Below, in pieces: positions 1 to 8,486 of a stretch of DNA of 64,000 nucleotides (its first letter is position 1; each line of letters starts with the position of its first letter). The notes under the pieces are model-generated. The model did no database searches. It worked only from the letters and a program-made list of their open reading frames with translations, and had not been told where the DNA came from. The DNA is from Microbacterium sp. 1S1. GTDB taxonomy: Bacteria > Actinomycetota > Actinomycetes > Actinomycetales > Microbacteriaceae. The translations under genes were made by a program, and so were the position numbers. The stretch spans positions 496,001 through 560,000 of the forward strand of contig NZ_CP043430.1 in the NCBI RefSeq assembly GCF_008271365.1, given 5' to 3'.

Positions 1-237
1 GGCCTCGTGATCCTGCTGGAGTTCATCTGGAACTTCCAGCACTTCGACATCATCTACGTCCTCACCGGCGGCGGTCCCGCCGGCTCCACCCAGACGTTCG
101 CGACCGCCGTGTACGAGACCGCGTTCGACGGCTTCGACCTCGGGCACGCCGGGGCCATCGGCCTGCTCTGGATGATCCTGCTGATGGCGCTCGTCGTCGT
201 CTACGTCCGCCTGTCCGAGAAGGGAGAGAAGCGATGA
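1..237 (+). CDS. sugar ABC transporter permease, MalF type (3' end only)
   Basis: Only the last 78 codons are in the window; the reading frame is open at base 1. The segment FDIIYVLTGGGP is the conserved late loop of MalF/UgpA-type permeases, and a hydrophobic final membrane helix (GAIGLLWMILLMALVVVYV) precedes a short charged cytoplasmic tail. The TGA overlaps the ATG of the next permease (ATGA), so the two are translationally coupled subunits of one importer. The EAA loop and remaining helices lie upstream of the window. Substrate is unknown; the linked secreted propeller protein and oxidoreductase suggest a plant or algal oligosaccharide (inference). Confidence 0.9.
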   Translation, partial: GLVILLEFIWNFQHFDIIYVLTGGGPAGSTQTFATAVYETAFDGFDLGHAGAIGLLWMILLMALVVVYVRLSEKGEKR

Positions 238-1139
238 CCGCCGTGCTGACCGAAGAGACGGTGGCCGCCGTCTCCGCCCCACCCGCCGCGCCCCGTCGTC
301 GGCGCCACCGGGCCGACCGCCGCGCCTCCACCGTGAGCGCCTGGATCGCCGTCGTCGTGTTCGGCGGGTTCGCCCTGCTGCCCGTTTACTGGCTGCTCGC
401 GACCTCGCTCACCCCGCGCACCGAGGTGTTCAGCTACCCACCCAAGCTGTTCCCCACCGAGATCACGTTCGAGGCCTACGCCGCGCTCGCGAACAACCCG
501 GCGCTGTTCGGCTACCTCCGCAACAGCATCGTCGTCTCCGTCATCACCGCGATCCTCTCGGTTCTGGTGTCGGCGTACATGGGCTACGCGTTCTCGAAGT
601 TCCGCTACCGCGGCCGCCGCAGCCTCATGTACTTCGTGCTGGCCTCGCAGATGTTCCCGCAGGCGCTGCTGCTCATCACCCTCTACGCGGTGTTCTCGGC
701 CTACGGCCTGCTCAACACCTACACGGCGCTCGTGCTGTCGTTCACGACGTTCACGCTGCCGCTGTGCGTGTGGATGCTGAAGGGCTTCTTCGACACGATC
801 CCGGACGAGCTCATCGAGGCCGCCCGCGTCGACGGCGCCTCCCGCATGCGCATCATCCACTCCATCGTGCTGCCGCTGGCCGCTCCCGGCCTCATCGCCG
901 CGGGCCTGTTCGCGTTCGTCCGCGGCTGGAACGACTTCATCTTCGCCCTCACGCTCGCCGGTCCCGACAAGCAGACCCTGCCGCCGGGACTCGTCAACAC
1001 GTTCATCGGCGAGGCGTCCACCGCCTGGCCGGAACTCATGGCGGCATCGCTGGTGGTCTCGCTCCCCGTGGCCATCGCGTTCATCGCCCTGCAGCGCTTC
1101 CTCGTCGGCGGGCTCACCGCCGGCGCGGTCAAGGGCTGA
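234..1139 (+). CDS. carbohydrate ABC transporter permease, MalG type
   Basis: A 301-residue inner-membrane subunit of a CUT1 sugar importer. After a basic, Ala/Pro-rich N-terminal tail (about 1-33) there are about six membrane helices starting with WIAVVVFGGFALLPVYWLL. The cytoplasmic EAA loop, which docks onto the ATPase, is seen near residues 192-215 (ELIEAARVDGAS). Length and the C-terminal LTAGAVKG are usual for the family. It starts in an ATGA overlap with the preceding permease and is followed 50 bp later by the solute-binding lipoprotein. No ATPase gene is visible here, so the importer probably shares a general MsiK-like ATPase, as is common in actinobacteria (inference). Confidence 0.95.
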   Translation: MTAVLTEETVAAVSAPPAAPRRRRHRADRRASTVSAWIAVVVFGGFALLPVYWLLATSLTPRTEVFSYPPKLFPTEITFEAYAALANNPALFGYLRNSIVVSVITAILSVLVSAYMGYAFSKFRYRGRRSLMYFVLASQMFPQALLLITLYAVFSAYGLLNTYTALVLSFTTFTLPLCVWMLKGFFDTIPDELIEAARVDGASRMRIIHSIVLPLAAPGLIAAGLFAFVRGWNDFIFALTLAGPDKQTLPPGLVNTFIGEASTAWPELMAASLVVSLPVAIAFIALQRFLVGGLTAGAVKG

Positions 1140-1189
1140 CCCGCACCACCCCCTCATCCGCAGTCCCTCGAAGAAGAGAGAGCACCCCC

Positions 1190-2515
1190 ATGTCCGAGAA
1201 CACCACCGTCTCCCGTCGCCAGCTGCTGCAGTTCGCCGGGCTCGGCGCCGCCGGCCTCCTCCTCGCCGGTTGCATGCCGAGCGGCGGCGGCAGCGGCAGT
1301 CCGTCCTCCTCCCCCGGCGCCGGGCTCGGCGCGGGCGACTTCGCCGCCACCGACTTCTCCTTCTCCAGCTGGTCGCTCACCGAGGAGGCCGCCGCCCCGG
1401 CGACCCGCGCGCTGCTCGACGGCTACAAGAAGACCAACGACGTCGGCATCACCGAGGTCTCCTTCCCCTACAACGAGTACTTCAAGCAGCTCATGCTCCA
1501 GGTGCGCGGCGGGCAGTTCACCGGCGCCGCCCACGTCGACGTCGCGTGGCTCGCCTCGCTCGCGGCACTCGGCAAGCTGGAAGACGTCTCGGCGCTCACG
1601 AAGGGGCGCGGGTACACCGCTTCGAGCCTGGAGGCCACGCAGCTCGACGGGAAGCAGTACGCATTCCCGTGGACGATCGGCGCGATCGGCCTCGTCACCA
1701 ACTCCGAGCTCCTGAAGAAGGCGGGGATCTCCACGTTCCCCACCACGGTCGACGACTTCGAGGCGGCGCTGAAGAAGCTCAAGGGCCTCGGCGGTGGCCT
1801 CATCCCCTACGCCGCCTCGACCAAGGCCGCCCAGCTCAAGGACGTGCTGATCTGGATGCAGACGTTCGGCAGCGACCTCGTGAAGGACGGCAAGGTCACG
1901 ATCGGCGACGACGCGAGCATCGAGGCGATCACCTGGTACAAGTCGCTGTACGACCAGGGGCTCATCGCCGCCGACGTCGACCGCTTCGATGCCCGGTCAC
2001 TGTTCGCCCAGGGACGCGCCGCCATCTACGACGACGCCCCGGTCGGGCGCGCCTCCGTCACGAAGGACTCGCCGGACCCCGACCTCGCCTCCAAGCTCGT
2101 GCCCGAGTCCCGCCCGGTGCTGAAGAAGGGCGACACCCCGCGCGCCCTCGTCTGGGGTGGTGCCATCGCCATCGTCGGCGGCGGCTCCGGCGACAGCACC
2201 CGCACGGCCGCGGACTTCGGCCAGTGGGCCACGAGCGACCTGAAGGCGGTGCTCGGCGACTACGAGCTGCGCGGCCTGCCCCCCGTGACCGAAGAGGCGC
2301 AGGCCTCGAAGGAGGTGGCGTCCGACGCCTTCGGCGCCCGCTTCGCCGAGAAGATCACGGCGACGGCGACCACCAACCCGTTCTGGCAGTACCCGCAGTA
2401 CGCCCAGATCGAGACCGTGATCGCCGACCGTGTCCAGGCCGTCCTCGTGGGCCAGCAGAGCGCGAAGGACGCCATGACCCAGGCCGGCGACGAAGCGCAG
2501 AAGCTGCTGGGCTGA
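1190..2515 (+). CDS. sugar ABC transporter solute-binding lipoprotein
   Basis: Extracellular binding protein of the importer, 441 residues. The N-terminus has a Tat-like twin arginine (SRRQLLQFAG) followed by a lipobox (LLAGC), so it is probably exported and lipid-anchored at Cys-26; a Gly/Ser linker then leads into a MalE-fold domain. The ATG at 1190 is chosen because it begins exactly at this signal peptide, with a purine-rich GAAGAAGAGAGAG stretch upstream; the frame itself is open further 5' without a signal sequence. It ends 11 bp before the secreted propeller gene, making one transcription unit with both permeases. Family assignment is strong; ligand is not predictable from sequence alone. 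Confidence 0.92.
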   Translation: MSENTTVSRRQLLQFAGLGAAGLLLAGCMPSGGGSGSPSSSPGAGLGAGDFAATDFSFSSWSLTEEAAAPATRALLDGYKKTNDVGITEVSFPYNEYFKQLMLQVRGGQFTGAAHVDVAWLASLAALGKLEDVSALTKGRGYTASSLEATQLDGKQYAFPWTIGAIGLVTNSELLKKAGISTFPTTVDDFEAALKKLKGLGGGLIPYAASTKAAQLKDVLIWMQTFGSDLVKDGKVTIGDDASIEAITWYKSLYDQGLIAADVDRFDARSLFAQGRAAIYDDAPVGRASVTKDSPDPDLASKLVPESRPVLKKGDTPRALVWGGAIAIVGGGSGDSTRTAADFGQWATSDLKAVLGDYELRGLPPVTEEAQASKEVASDAFGARFAEKITATATTNPFWQYPQYAQIETVIADRVQAVLVGQQSAKDAMTQAGDEAQKLLG

Positions 2516-2526
2516 GGAGCATCGCC

Positions 2527-4332
2527 ATGACCCTCCGCTCGAAGGGCGGCGCCACCGCTGCCGCCGCCCTCACCGCGCTCGTCCTCGCCGTGCCGGCTCC
2601 GGCTGCCGCTGCGACCTCGGACGTCGAGACCGTGCCCGTCACGGTCGACAGCTCCAACCAGTCCGGCTGGTGGAACCCGCTCGTCGTCGACGGGGACGAG
2701 ACGTACTTCGCCTTCAACGTGCCCGGCTCGGTGGCGACGAAGCACCAGGTGAACCTGGCCGTCCGCGCCTCCGACGGCACGTGGACATCCGGCTGCCTGC
2801 GCCTCACGACCGGCGCGTGCGCGGAGTACCTCGACGACAACGGCCACAACCAGCCGTCCATCGCGATCGACGGCGACGGGTACATCCACGCGTTCGTCTC
2901 GATGCACCATGAACCGTGGAAGTACTTCCGCTCCACGGCGCCCTACGACGCGACATCGCTGGTCGACGTGAGCGCGGAGATGCCCGACGCCGGCGCCGCG
3001 ATCTCCTACCCGGTCACCGCGCAGGGCGCCGACGGCGACATCTGGCTCATGGTGCGCGTCGGCGCCGACCCGCAGGCCCGGCGCGACGGCGTCCTGTACC
3101 ACTACGACCCCGCCGTGGGGACGTGGAGCCGCGAGACGACGATCGCCGCGGCCGTGAACCACTCCTTCTACCCCGATGACCTCGAGGTCGACGCGGCCGG
3201 CAAGGTACACGTGCTCTGGGAGTGGGGCCCCTGGCCGGCAGACCCGTACCGTCATCTCGGCTCGTACGCCGTGTACGACCCTGCCGCGGGCGGCTTCCGC
3301 GACATCGCGGGCCAGGCCCTGCCGACACCGATCCGCCCGGACACCCCCGGCGCCGTCGTGTGGCGCGGCTACGAGCCCGGCGAAACCATCGGCGACGCCG
3401 TGCCCGCCGTGCAGACCGCGAAGATGGCCCTCGCCGACGGGGAGCTCGTCGGCGTGACCTACCGGTACGCGGATCAGACCGAGAACGCCTTCGACGTGCG
3501 CTGGGCCACCTGGAACGGCTCCGCCTGGACGAGCGAGACCCTCGTGGACACGGACGCCCTCGGCAGCGGCGTGCAGACCATCGCCGCGCTCGACACGACG
3601 ACCGCGGGCGGCGAGAGCCGCGTCTACGCCGTCGTGTCGGTGCAGGACTGCGGCATCACCCGGAGCCGGACGGTCCTGCTCACGGCGGGAGCCTCCGGGT
3701 GGACCGCCGACACGGTGGGAGATCCCGTCGTGGGCCAACAGCGCCTCCGTGCGGCGACCCGCACCGACGGCACCGACGTCGTCTACCTCAGCGCCCCCGC
3801 GGTGCCGGGCGGCGGCACGCTGCGGCACGCCGAGGTCCCGCGCGACGGTCAGCCCGGCAGCACGACCCTCGCCGCCATCGTGGCCTCCCTCCGCGGCGAC
3901 GCCGGTGGCGAGAACCTCGCCCTGGGCGGCACCGTGACCGCCTCGTCCCAGCTCCGCGCCGACACCGGCCCGGAGAAGGCCGTGGACGGCGGCTGCACGG
4001 ACGCGAGCCGCTGGATCTCGGCGACCTCAGACACCCAGCCGACCATCACGGCCGCGTGGGACGAGGAAGCGCCGCTCGACATCGTGCGGGTGCGCAGCGG
4101 TTACACCGTCGGACCGGCCCAGGCGTCCGTGCTGCGCGACTTCACCGTTCAGCTCCGGACCGCGAGCGGCTGGGTCACGGTCGGCACCATCGTCGACAAC
4201 ACGCAGACGACGGTCGTGGTCGATGCCCAGGGCCTGACGGCCGATGCCGTACGACTCGTCATCACCGACCCGTCCGACTCCACCACCGACGTCGCCCGCG
4301 TCTACGAGATCGAAGCGATCGCCGCACGCTGA
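2527..4332 (+). CDS. secreted BNR-4 beta-propeller protein with C-terminal discoidin-like domain
   Basis: A 601-residue exported protein. Residues 1 to about 29 form a Sec signal peptide (ALTALVLAVPAPAAAA). The body resembles the BNR_4 family (PF15892), with family-like segments HNQPSIAIDGDGYIHAF and NHSFYPDDLE that make blades of a seven-bladed propeller; relatives include polysaccharide lyases and glycosidase-like proteins. From about residue 461 (ENLALGGTVTAS) a F5/8 type C (discoidin) carbohydrate-binding domain follows. No cell-wall anchor is visible. It sits 11 bp after the binding protein, so it is probably co-transcribed and acts outside the cell on a polymer whose fragments the importer takes up. 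The exact activity (lyase, hydrolase or binding only) is open. Confidence 0.8.
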   Translation: MTLRSKGGATAAAALTALVLAVPAPAAAATSDVETVPVTVDSSNQSGWWNPLVVDGDETYFAFNVPGSVATKHQVNLAVRASDGTWTSGCLRLTTGACAEYLDDNGHNQPSIAIDGDGYIHAFVSMHHEPWKYFRSTAPYDATSLVDVSAEMPDAGAAISYPVTAQGADGDIWLMVRVGADPQARRDGVLYHYDPAVGTWSRETTIAAAVNHSFYPDDLEVDAAGKVHVLWEWGPWPADPYRHLGSYAVYDPAAGGFRDIAGQALPTPIRPDTPGAVVWRGYEPGETIGDAVPAVQTAKMALADGELVGVTYRYADQTENAFDVRWATWNGSAWTSETLVDTDALGSGVQTIAALDTTTAGGESRVYAVVSVQDCGITRSRTVLLTAGASGWTADTVGDPVVGQQRLRAATRTDGTDVVYLSAPAVPGGGTLRHAEVPRDGQPGSTTLAAIVASLRGDAGGENLALGGTVTASSQLRADTGPEKAVDGGCTDASRWISATSDTQPTITAAWDEEAPLDIVRVRSGYTVGPAQASVLRDFTVQLRTASGWVTVGTIVDNTQTTVVVDAQGLTADAVRLVITDPSDSTTDVARVYEIEAIAAR

Positions 4333-4367
4333 GCGGCGTACCACCCCTCCCGAAAGGAACCCATTCC

Positions 4368-6629
4368 ATGCGCACCCAGACCGTCGAAGCCGACATCATC
4401 GTCGTCGGCGGCGGCCTCGCCGGAGTGAGCGCCGCGGTCGCGGCCGCCCGCCTCGGCCGACGTACCGTGCTGATCAACAACAGGCCGGTGCTCGGCGGCA
4501 ACTCCTCCTCGGAGGTGAGGGTCTGGGTGTGCGGGGCGACCGCGCACGGAAACCAGCGGTGGGCGCGGGAGACCGGGATCATCGGCGAGATGTATCGGGA
4601 GAACCAGTTCCGCAACCCCGAGGGCAACCCCGTGTACTGGGACGACGTGGTGCTGGACATCGTGCGTCGCGAGCCCAACCTCACATTGTTCCTCAACACC
4701 GAGGTCCTGGAGGCGGAGGCCACCGGGCCCGACGACGCGCGTCGGGTCCGGTCGGTCACCGGCTGGACGATGGGCTCTGAGATCCGCACCGTCTTCCGGG
4801 GACCCCTGTTCCTCGACTGCACGGGTGACGGCCTGGTCGGCCGGCTCGTCGGCGCGCGGCACCGGCTGGGCAAGGAGAGCCGGAGCGAGTTCGGCGAGGA
4901 GTGGGCCCCCGAGCAGCCGGTGCGCGAGTTCCTCGGCTCGACGCTCCTCTTCTATACGAAGGATCTCGGGCACCCGGTGAAGTACGTCGCACCGGAGAGC
5001 GCGAAGGACATCTCCACCACACCGATCCCCTCGTCCCGCATCATCCGCAGCGGCGACAGCGGCGCGCACTATTGGTGGATCGAGTGGGGCGGCACGCTCG
5101 ACATCGTCGACGACAACGAGGCCATCCGCGACGAGCTGCGTTCGGTCATCCTCGGGATCTGGGACCACATCAAGAACTCCGGCGAGTTCGACGCGGACAA
5201 CCTGACGCTGGAGTGGATCGGCAACATCCCCGGGAAGCGCGAGTACCGCCGCTTCATCGGCGACTACACGCTGCGCCAGCAGGACATCCTGGAGCAGACC
5301 TCGTTCGACGACGGCATCGCGTTCGGCGGCTGGTCCATCGACCTGCACCCCGCCGAGGGCATGTATGCGACGGGGGCGGGCGCGGTCCAGCGCTTCTCGG
5401 ACGGTGTCTTCGAGATCCCGTTCCGCTCGCTGTACTCCGTCAACGTCGACAACCTGCTGATGGCCGGCCGCGACATCTCGGCCACGCACATCGCGTTCGG
5501 CGCCGCGAGGGTCATGGCGACGTGCGCCGCGATGGGCGAGGCCGCCGGCACCGCCGCCGCCCTCTGCTACGCGCACGACGCCACGCCGCGCGAGCTGTAC
5601 GAGAACCACCGCGCCGAACTGCGGCAGACGCTGCTCCGTGCCGACGCGTCCCTCATCGGTGTCGCGAACGAGGACGCCGCCGACCTCGCCCGCACGGCTA
5701 CCGTCACCGCGTCGAGCACCCTGCGGACGATCGGCACCCCGGAGCGCGCCGTCGCCGACACGGCTCCGCACGCGCTCGTCGACGACCTCGGCATCGTGGT
5801 GCCCGTACACCCGCGCCTCGACTCCACGGAAGTGCTGCTCAGCGCCGACGCCGACACGCAGGTCACGGTGGAGGTCTGGTCCACGGGACGACCGCAGAAC
5901 GTCGTGCCCGCCGCGCTCGAGCACCGCACCGTGATCGACGTCCCCGCCGGGGGCCCGTCCTGGGTCCGCGCCGAGACCCCGTTCACCCCCGAGGTGCCGC
6001 AGAACGCGATCGTCGTGATCCGTGCGAACCCGCAGGTGCAGGTGCACCTCGCCTCGGATCTGCCCCCCGGGGTGCTCACCCTCGTGCACCGGGTCGACAA
6101 CGACGACCGGAACGTGCAGGTCGACCGCGACGGTCTGCTGGTGCAGTGGCCCACCAAGCCGCTGCGCGGTCGGGTGCCCGCGTTCCGCACCAGCCCGGCC
6201 TCCGAGGCCGTGGCTCCGGAGCGCGCCGTCTCCGGGTACAACCGTCCGTTCGGCGGCCCGCACCTGTGGGCGTCCGACCCGGAGGCGGAGGGCCCGCAGT
6301 GGCTGCGCCTGGACTGGGAACAGCCGGTCCAGGCGCACGAGATCCGCCTCGTGTTCGATGACGACGTGGACCTCGAGCTCAACACCCTGCATCACCACCG
6401 CAGCCCCGACGAGGTGCTGCCGCAGCTCGTGCGGGACTACCGCGTCGAGGTGCAGCCGGAGGGTTCCGACGGGTGGCGGACCGTGGCGGAGGAGCGCGAC
6501 AACCGCCACCGGCTGCGGGTGCATCCGCTCCCCGCCGACCTCGGCGCCTTCACGGCCGCCCGCCTCGTGGTGGAGCGGACGAACGGCGTCGCGGAGGCAC
6601 GCGTGATCGCGTTCCGAGTGCAATCGTGA
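4368..6629 (+). CDS. FAD-dependent oxidoreductase with C-terminal beta-sandwich domains
   Basis: 753 residues. An N-terminal dinucleotide-binding motif VVGGGLAGVSAAVAAARLG (about 12-30) and the downstream LFLDCTGDGLVG and GRDISATHIAFGAARVMAT segments place residues 1-430 in the FAD_oxidored family (PF12831), found in many sugar-use loci but poorly characterised biochemically. Two further regions (about 443-600 and 605-753) begin with discoidin-like phrases (TVTASSTLRTIGTPERAV; SPASEAVAPERAV). No signal peptide, so it is cytosolic despite domains usually met on secreted proteins. The ATG at 4368 follows GAAAGGAAC. It directly follows the propeller gene and probably oxidises a sugar or sugar alcohol released by the pathway (inference). 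Confidence 0.82.
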   Translation: MRTQTVEADIIVVGGGLAGVSAAVAAARLGRRTVLINNRPVLGGNSSSEVRVWVCGATAHGNQRWARETGIIGEMYRENQFRNPEGNPVYWDDVVLDIVRREPNLTLFLNTEVLEAEATGPDDARRVRSVTGWTMGSEIRTVFRGPLFLDCTGDGLVGRLVGARHRLGKESRSEFGEEWAPEQPVREFLGSTLLFYTKDLGHPVKYVAPESAKDISTTPIPSSRIIRSGDSGAHYWWIEWGGTLDIVDDNEAIRDELRSVILGIWDHIKNSGEFDADNLTLEWIGNIPGKREYRRFIGDYTLRQQDILEQTSFDDGIAFGGWSIDLHPAEGMYATGAGAVQRFSDGVFEIPFRSLYSVNVDNLLMAGRDISATHIAFGAARVMATCAAMGEAAGTAAALCYAHDATPRELYENHRAELRQTLLRADASLIGVANEDAADLARTATVTASSTLRTIGTPERAVADTAPHALVDDLGIVVPVHPRLDSTEVLLSADADTQVTVEVWSTGRPQNVVPAALEHRTVIDVPAGGPSWVRAETPFTPEVPQNAIVVIRANPQVQVHLASDLPPGVLTLVHRVDNDDRNVQVDRDGLLVQWPTKPLRGRVPAFRTSPASEAVAPERAVSGYNRPFGGPHLWASDPEAEGPQWLRLDWEQPVQAHEIRLVFDDDVDLELNTLHHHRSPDEVLPQLVRDYRVEVQPEGSDGWRTVAEERDNRHRLRVHPLPADLGAFTAARLVVERTNGVAEARVIAFRVQS

Positions 6630-6630
6630 C

Positions 6631-6644
6631 GGAGAGCGCTAACG
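6631..6644. promoter_or_regulatory. LacI/CcpA-type operator candidate
   Basis: GGAGAGCGCTAACG matches the LacI/CcpA-type consensus TGWNANCGNTNWCA at all positions except the two outermost bases. It lies two bases after the oxidoreductase stop and 54 bp before the LacI-sensor-like gene. Binding is not shown, and the adjacent gene product lacks a DNA-binding domain, so another LacI-family protein would have to bind here. Confidence 0.4.
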
Positions 6645-6697
6645 TGAAGGGCATCCGTCGTCCCGGCGGAGACCGTCGTCCTTCCAGGAGGCTGCAG

Positions 6698-7585
6698 GTG
6701 ACCACCTCGCCCGGCGGCCGCGTGCTCCCCGTCGCGCGGGCCACCCGTACCGGGCTCATCGCGCTCGCGGTGCCGCACCTGGAGGAGCCGTACTTCGCGG
6801 AGCTGGGCTCGCGCATCGTCCGCGGTGCGGACGAGCGCGGACTGGCCGTGCTGATCGTGCAGACCGAGGGCGACCACGCCCGTGAGATCGATGTCGCCAA
6901 CGGTGTCGGCCTCCCGCCCATCGACGGCCTGATCCACATCCCCCGTTCGCTCACGGTCGCCGACCTCACCCGCCGCACGTCGCCCGGGCCGCTGGTGCTG
7001 CTGGGCGAGCACATCCAGGTGAGCCCGTTCACGCACGTCACGATCGACAACCGTGCCGCGGCCTACACCGCCACCGAGCACCTGATCGCCGTCGGCTGCC
7101 GGCGCATCGGCTTCGTCGGGCGCCGCGACGCGCGCCCCTCGGACGCAGCCGACCGTCGGCATGCCGGGTATCTGGAGGCGCTGGCCGCCGCCGGTATCGC
7201 CGCGGACCCCGCGCTCACGGCGCAGGTCGACGCCTTCACCGCGGAGGAAGGCGAACGCGTCGCCGGAGCCATGGCCGCGGCCGTCCCCGATCTCGACGGC
7301 ATCGTCTGCTCCAACGACTCGGTCGCCCTCGGCGCGCTGGCGGCTCTCCAGGCCCAGGGGCGGAACGTGCCGCGGGACGTCGCCGTCGTCGGCATCGACG
7401 ACATCAAGGCCGCACGCTTCGCCGTCCCCGCCCTCAGCACCATCGCGCCCGACCACGCGCGCCTCGTCGACGCCGCGTTCACGGAGCTGGAGCGGCAGAT
7501 CGCCGCGCCTCCGGGGGCCGATCTCCCGGTGCGGCACGTGACGGTCGGCGCCCGGCTGGTCCCGCGGGCGAGCACGGCACGATGA
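6698..7585 (+). CDS. LacI-family sugar-sensor domain protein lacking the helix-turn-helix
   Basis: 295 residues resembling only the effector-binding half of LacI/PurR regulators: it opens at TRTGLIALAVPHLEEPYF, where the periplasmic-binding-like fold normally starts, and contains the family segments GFVGRRDARPSD, GIVCSNDSVALGALAAL and VVGIDDIKAARF. A near-perfect AGGAGG six bases before GTG 6698 fixes the start. In-frame alternatives at 6644 (after GGAGAG) or 6626 (GTGA overlap with the oxidoreductase stop) add only an Arg-rich tail, not the roughly 55-residue helix-turn-helix. It may be a truncated regulator, or a cytosolic sugar-binding protein or co-regulator. Convergent with the DeoR gene, 11 bp apart. 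Confidence 0.75.
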   Translation: MTTSPGGRVLPVARATRTGLIALAVPHLEEPYFAELGSRIVRGADERGLAVLIVQTEGDHAREIDVANGVGLPPIDGLIHIPRSLTVADLTRRTSPGPLVLLGEHIQVSPFTHVTIDNRAAAYTATEHLIAVGCRRIGFVGRRDARPSDAADRRHAGYLEALAAAGIAADPALTAQVDAFTAEEGERVAGAMAAAVPDLDGIVCSNDSVALGALAALQAQGRNVPRDVAVVGIDDIKAARFAVPALSTIAPDHARLVDAAFTELERQIAAPPGADLPVRHVTVGARLVPRASTAR

Positions 7586-7596
7586 CGGCGGCGGAC

Positions 7597-8406
7597 TCAG
7601 TCCGCGAGGGCCGTCGCGAGCGCGCGTTCGTCGCCGCCGTCGCGCGGGGCGACATGCAGGGTTCCGACGTGCGCGGCGAGCCGCTCCCGCGCCTGGTCGT
7701 GGAGCCCGTCGTCGGTGATGAGGCGGTCGATGTCACTCAGGTCGGCCACGGTCGTGAGTCCGACCACACCCCAGCGGCTGTGCTCGGCGAGGACGACGAC
7801 CTCGCGCCCCGCGGCCATGAGCGCTCGATTGGTCTCGGCCTCCAGCAGGTTCATGGTCGTGATGCCGGCCTGCTCGTCGAGGCCGTGGGCATCGAGGAAC
7901 ACGAGGTCGCAGTGCAGATGCTCGAGGGCGCGGACGGCGACCGGTCCGACGAGCGCCTGGGAGGGCGTGCGGACACCTCCGGTGAGGACCACGGTCTGCG
8001 TATACGGGGCGTCGGCCCGGTCCGGCGGGGAGAACAGGTCGGAGACCGGCAGCGCGTTCGTGACGACGGTGAGCTCAGGCACCCGCACGAGCTCCCGCGC
8101 GAGGGCCAGCGCCGCGGGTCCGCCGGAGATGCCGACCGCCATGCCCGGCTCGACGAGCGCCGCGGCCGCCGCGGCGATCGCCCGCCGTTCCGCCGAGACC
8201 GCCGGCGCGGGAACCAGACGCTGCTGCCCCCGCGCCCGCACACCGCCGCGGATGCGCTCGACAGCGCCCTCCTCGGCGAGCTGATCGATGTCGCGACGCA
8301 CCGTCATCTCGCTCACCTGCAGCGTGGCAGCGAGTTCGGCGATGGAGGCGGTACCGCGATCGCGGGTCAGGGCGAGGATGCGCTCGCGGCGTTCCGTGAC
8401 CAGCAC
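7597..8406 (-). CDS. DeoR/GlpR-family transcriptional repressor
   Basis: 269 residues. The N-terminal winged helix-turn-helix reads ERRERILALTRDRGTASIAEL then VSEMTVRRDIDQLAEEGAV, the classic DeoR signature; residues about 75-240 are the DeoR C-terminal sensor (ISGGPAALALARELV, TVVTNALPV, FLDAHGLDEQAGIT), related to sugar-phosphate isomerases, so the effector is probably a phosphorylated sugar. GTG at 8406 is preceded by GGAAGGAG at five bases; longer frames upstream are Arg-rich and non-coding in appearance. The divergent esterase gene at 8487 and the convergent upstream sugar operon are plausible targets, but no clear operator was found in the 80-bp divergent gap. Confidence 0.92.
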   Translation of the reverse strand: MLVTERRERILALTRDRGTASIAELAATLQVSEMTVRRDIDQLAEEGAVERIRGGVRARGQQRLVPAPAVSAERRAIAAAAAALVEPGMAVGISGGPAALALARELVRVPELTVVTNALPVSDLFSPPDRADAPYTQTVVLTGGVRTPSQALVGPVAVRALEHLHCDLVFLDAHGLDEQAGITTMNLLEAETNRALMAAGREVVVLAEHSRWGVVGLTTVADLSDIDRLITDDGLHDQARERLAAHVGTLHVAPRDGGDERALATALAD

Positions 8407-8486
8407 GCGGTCTCCTTCCGATGGAGCCTCCAGTCTGCCACGCACCCCCGCCCGCCCCACTCCCAGAACAGGACCCCTCAGCCCGC

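Noticed and set aside
2260..3828. Long minus-strand open frame antisense to the propeller gene
   Set aside because: Composition is His/Arg/Gly-rich with no family features; such frames are the expected mirror of GC-rich coding DNA. Similar antisense frames at 4302-6623, 9112-11655 and elsewhere were dropped for the same reason.
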